DNA of 22,859 nt from a virus. Location: IMG/VR virus record IMGVR_UViG_3300037189_002259, positions 1 through 22,859 of that record. One strand, given 5' to 3'. The notes beneath the pieces are model-generated. The model did no database searches, was not told the DNA's origin, and worked only from the letters and a program-made list of their open reading frames with translations. Every line of letters begins with the position of its first letter. The stretch's first letter is position 1. This document shows, piece by piece, positions 21,829 through 22,859 of the stretch. The translations under genes were made by a program, and so were the position numbers.

Positions 21829-22631
21829 GTCCAGCAATACCCTGAATCACAACCGTTCTCACCGATACCTAGACCCTGAAACAGTGAATCTTGTGCGACT
21901 GCAACTGCTTCATCTAGTGGTTTGCCGAATCGGGTGAGATACACAGGGTTCTTGCCACGCTCTTGATTGCGTTTGTTCATGTGTCTTTCAATCTGCACTG
22001 ATTGTTCAAATAGTTCTGGTTCATCTCTGCGCATTTCAGCCCATGTAATCGGTCTGTGGAATGGGCAGAAGAAGCATGATGATTTGGGTGGCACAGGTAG
22101 CCCTGCATCTCTAATCACTGCAACGCAGTCGTTGCGTGACAAACCCAAGTCAAGCAGTGGGTACACACGCTTCTGCGCTATTTCATCTTTGCCCCTACCA
22201 GCACGCTCTATTTCATCAGTGCTGATACCGATTGCGACTAGCGCAGGGTCTGCTTTGGTTGCACCATTGGCTTTCAACCATCTGCCAACTGTCTTGACTT
22301 TGAAATCAACTGTGCAACTGCGTGACAGTGGTGCGCCTATGTCGCCATACACAGGAATGACATTACGCAGTGAACCTTCACGCATGATTTCATTCTTGAT
22401 AGTTGTTGGTTCTCCCCTGCGAACAGTCAACAGTTCATGGACAGGGAAATCATGTGCCTGTGCATATGGCTGCATGACTTCACGCACATACTTCAATGAA
22501 TCAGGGTGTTCACTGTCATCACCAACATTGCTGAACAATGCAACTTCAAAATCAATTTTGCGTTGAATAGCAAGCACAATCATGGCTGTGGATTGGACAC
22601 CACCACCATATGAAATTGCTTTCAGGGTCAT
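21825..22631 (-). CDS. PAPS-reductase-like adenine nucleotide alpha-hydrolase
   Basis: A 268-aa protein. SYGGGVQS (residues 7-14) is the SGG-x-QS pyrophosphate loop of the PAPS-reductase/ATP-sulfurylase-like (PP-loop) superfamily. SRSCTVDFKVKTVGRWLK is the family's (S/R)xCTxxxKxxP-type region. Cysteines C106, C186, C189 (SSCFFCPF), C261 and C266 (CDSGYC) could hold an iron-sulfur cluster. DndC, which activates sulfur for DNA phosphorothioation, is in the same superfamily, but no other dnd gene is visible. It lies next to a nuclease-like gene and a methyltransferase, so a nucleic-acid modification role is more likely than sulfate assimilation. The substrate is unknown. Confidence 0.75.
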   Translation of the reverse strand: MTLKAISYGGGVQSTAMIVLAIQRKIDFEVALFSNVGDDSEHPDSLKYVREVMQPYAQAHDFPVHELLTVRRGEPTTIKNEIMREGSLRNVIPVYGDIGAPLSRSCTVDFKVKTVGRWLKANGATKADPALVAIGISTDEIERAGRGKDEIAQKRVYPLLDLGLSRNDCVAVIRDAGLPVPPKSSCFFCPFHRPITWAEMRRDEPELFEQSVQIERHMNKRNQERGKNPVYLTRFGKPLDEAVAVAQDSLFQGLGIGENGCDSGYCWT

Positions 22632-22667
22632 TGTTGCTTCTTTCTTGCTGTCACATGACTGATGGTA

Positions 22668-22859
22668 TCAGTCAGTGTTGCGCAGTTCTTCCACAATCGC
22701 TTCAACCACGCTGTCACGCACCCTGCCCATCTCAATACCAATGATGATTGCTTGCAGTAATCGTTCAAAGTCTGCGTTGCGTTTGCCTGCTTTGGTTTGT
22801 GCTGGCTCATCAATGCGTTCATCAGTTGTGTAGTTCACACGGAACTTGGCGTGAACATA
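22668..22859 (-). CDS. Unknown protein, N-terminus outside window
   Basis: An open frame of 63 codons from the window edge to TGA at 22670..22668, reading YVHAKFRVNYTTDERIDEPA and onward, with a helical end (LLQAIIIGIEMGRVRDSVVE). It is preferred over the competing frame at 22628-22822, which looks random. The start lies beyond the window. No family is recognised. It ends 36 bases before the PAPS-reductase-like gene and is probably in the same operon. Confidence 0.6.
   Translation of the reverse strand, partial: YVHAKFRVNYTTDERIDEPAQTKAGKRNADFERLLQAIIIGIEMGRVRDSVVEAIVEELRNTD

Noticed and set aside
21967-22566. Plus-strand open frame of 199 codons
   Set aside because: Antisense to the PAPS-reductase-like gene, whose motifs and codon pattern are clear; the plus frame shows no recognisable features.
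21825-22631. True PAPS reductase of sulfate assimilation
   Set aside because: The typical C-terminal ECGxH cysteine motif is absent, the extra cysteines differ, and the neighbours are DNA-processing genes.
22628-22822. Minus-strand 64-codon frame at the right edge
   Set aside because: The alternative register (22668-22859) stays open to the window edge and has a more protein-like sequence; the two overlap almost entirely.
1-22859. CRISPR arrays, tRNA genes, insertion sequences, integrase and attachment sites
   Set aside because: No regularly spaced repeats, cloverleaf sequences, transposase or recombinase motifs were seen on either strand.

Overview
The window is a 22.9-kb piece of a long-tailed (siphovirus-type) double-stranded DNA phage genome. 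Every gene I accept is on the minus strand, so the map reads from high to low coordinates. Genes are packed tightly, and at least a dozen junctions are ATGA, TGATG or TAATG start/stop overlaps. The HK97-type head module, the HNH gene beside the terminase, and several small zinc-binding and threonine-rich proteins resemble phages of Actinomycetota, probably aquatic ones. That host call is inference. I see no integrase, tRNA or CRISPR.

Layout, in transcription order. (1) 22859-20018: end of an unknown gene, a PAPS-reductase-like protein with an SGG-type ATP loop, a zinc-knuckle/PD-(D/E)XK-like putative nuclease, and a beta-class amino-methyltransferase. (2) 19864-16761: a run of small, mostly unknown genes, including a coiled-coil/Myb-like DNA-binding protein, a one-pass membrane coiled-coil protein, a protein resembling a tail assembly chaperone, zinc-binding micro-proteins and an HNH endonuclease. 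(3) 16760-16552: a structured gap with a G-quadruplex motif, a palindrome and a hairpin; this is my candidate for the packaging end and late promoter region. (4) 16551-9984: small and large terminase, a 42-aa membrane protein, portal, a beta-rich small protein, an enlarged HK97-type prohead protease, major capsid protein and a small basic protein. (5) 9981-1984: head-tail connector, tail terminator candidate, two tandem paralogous major tail proteins, chaperones gpG/gpGT made by a -1 frameshift, an HK97-gp10-like protein, tape measure, a tail protein with a carbohydrate-binding-like N-terminus, and a tail-fibre-like protein. (6) 1984-1: small membrane proteins, a secreted PA14-domain protein with a Thr-rich stalk, and a holin-like protein cut by the window edge. 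The endolysin is presumably beyond position 1.

The strongest unexplained signal is compositional. On a line-by-line reading I found no GATC, AGCT, TCGA, GGCC, CCGG, ACGT or TTAA anywhere in the window, and no CCWGG or GGWCC. Other palindromes (CTAG, GTAC, CATG, TGCA, GCGC, CGCG, AATT, ATAT, TATA) are present. This looks like near-total purging of restriction-type sites, in a phage that also carries an orphan methyltransferase and a PAPS-reductase-like enzyme. Other notable features are a textbook frameshift site (CCCTTTG plus a perfect 9-bp stem), the duplicated major tail gene, and two families of repeated start-associated leader sequences. No stretch over 300 bases lacks a gene.
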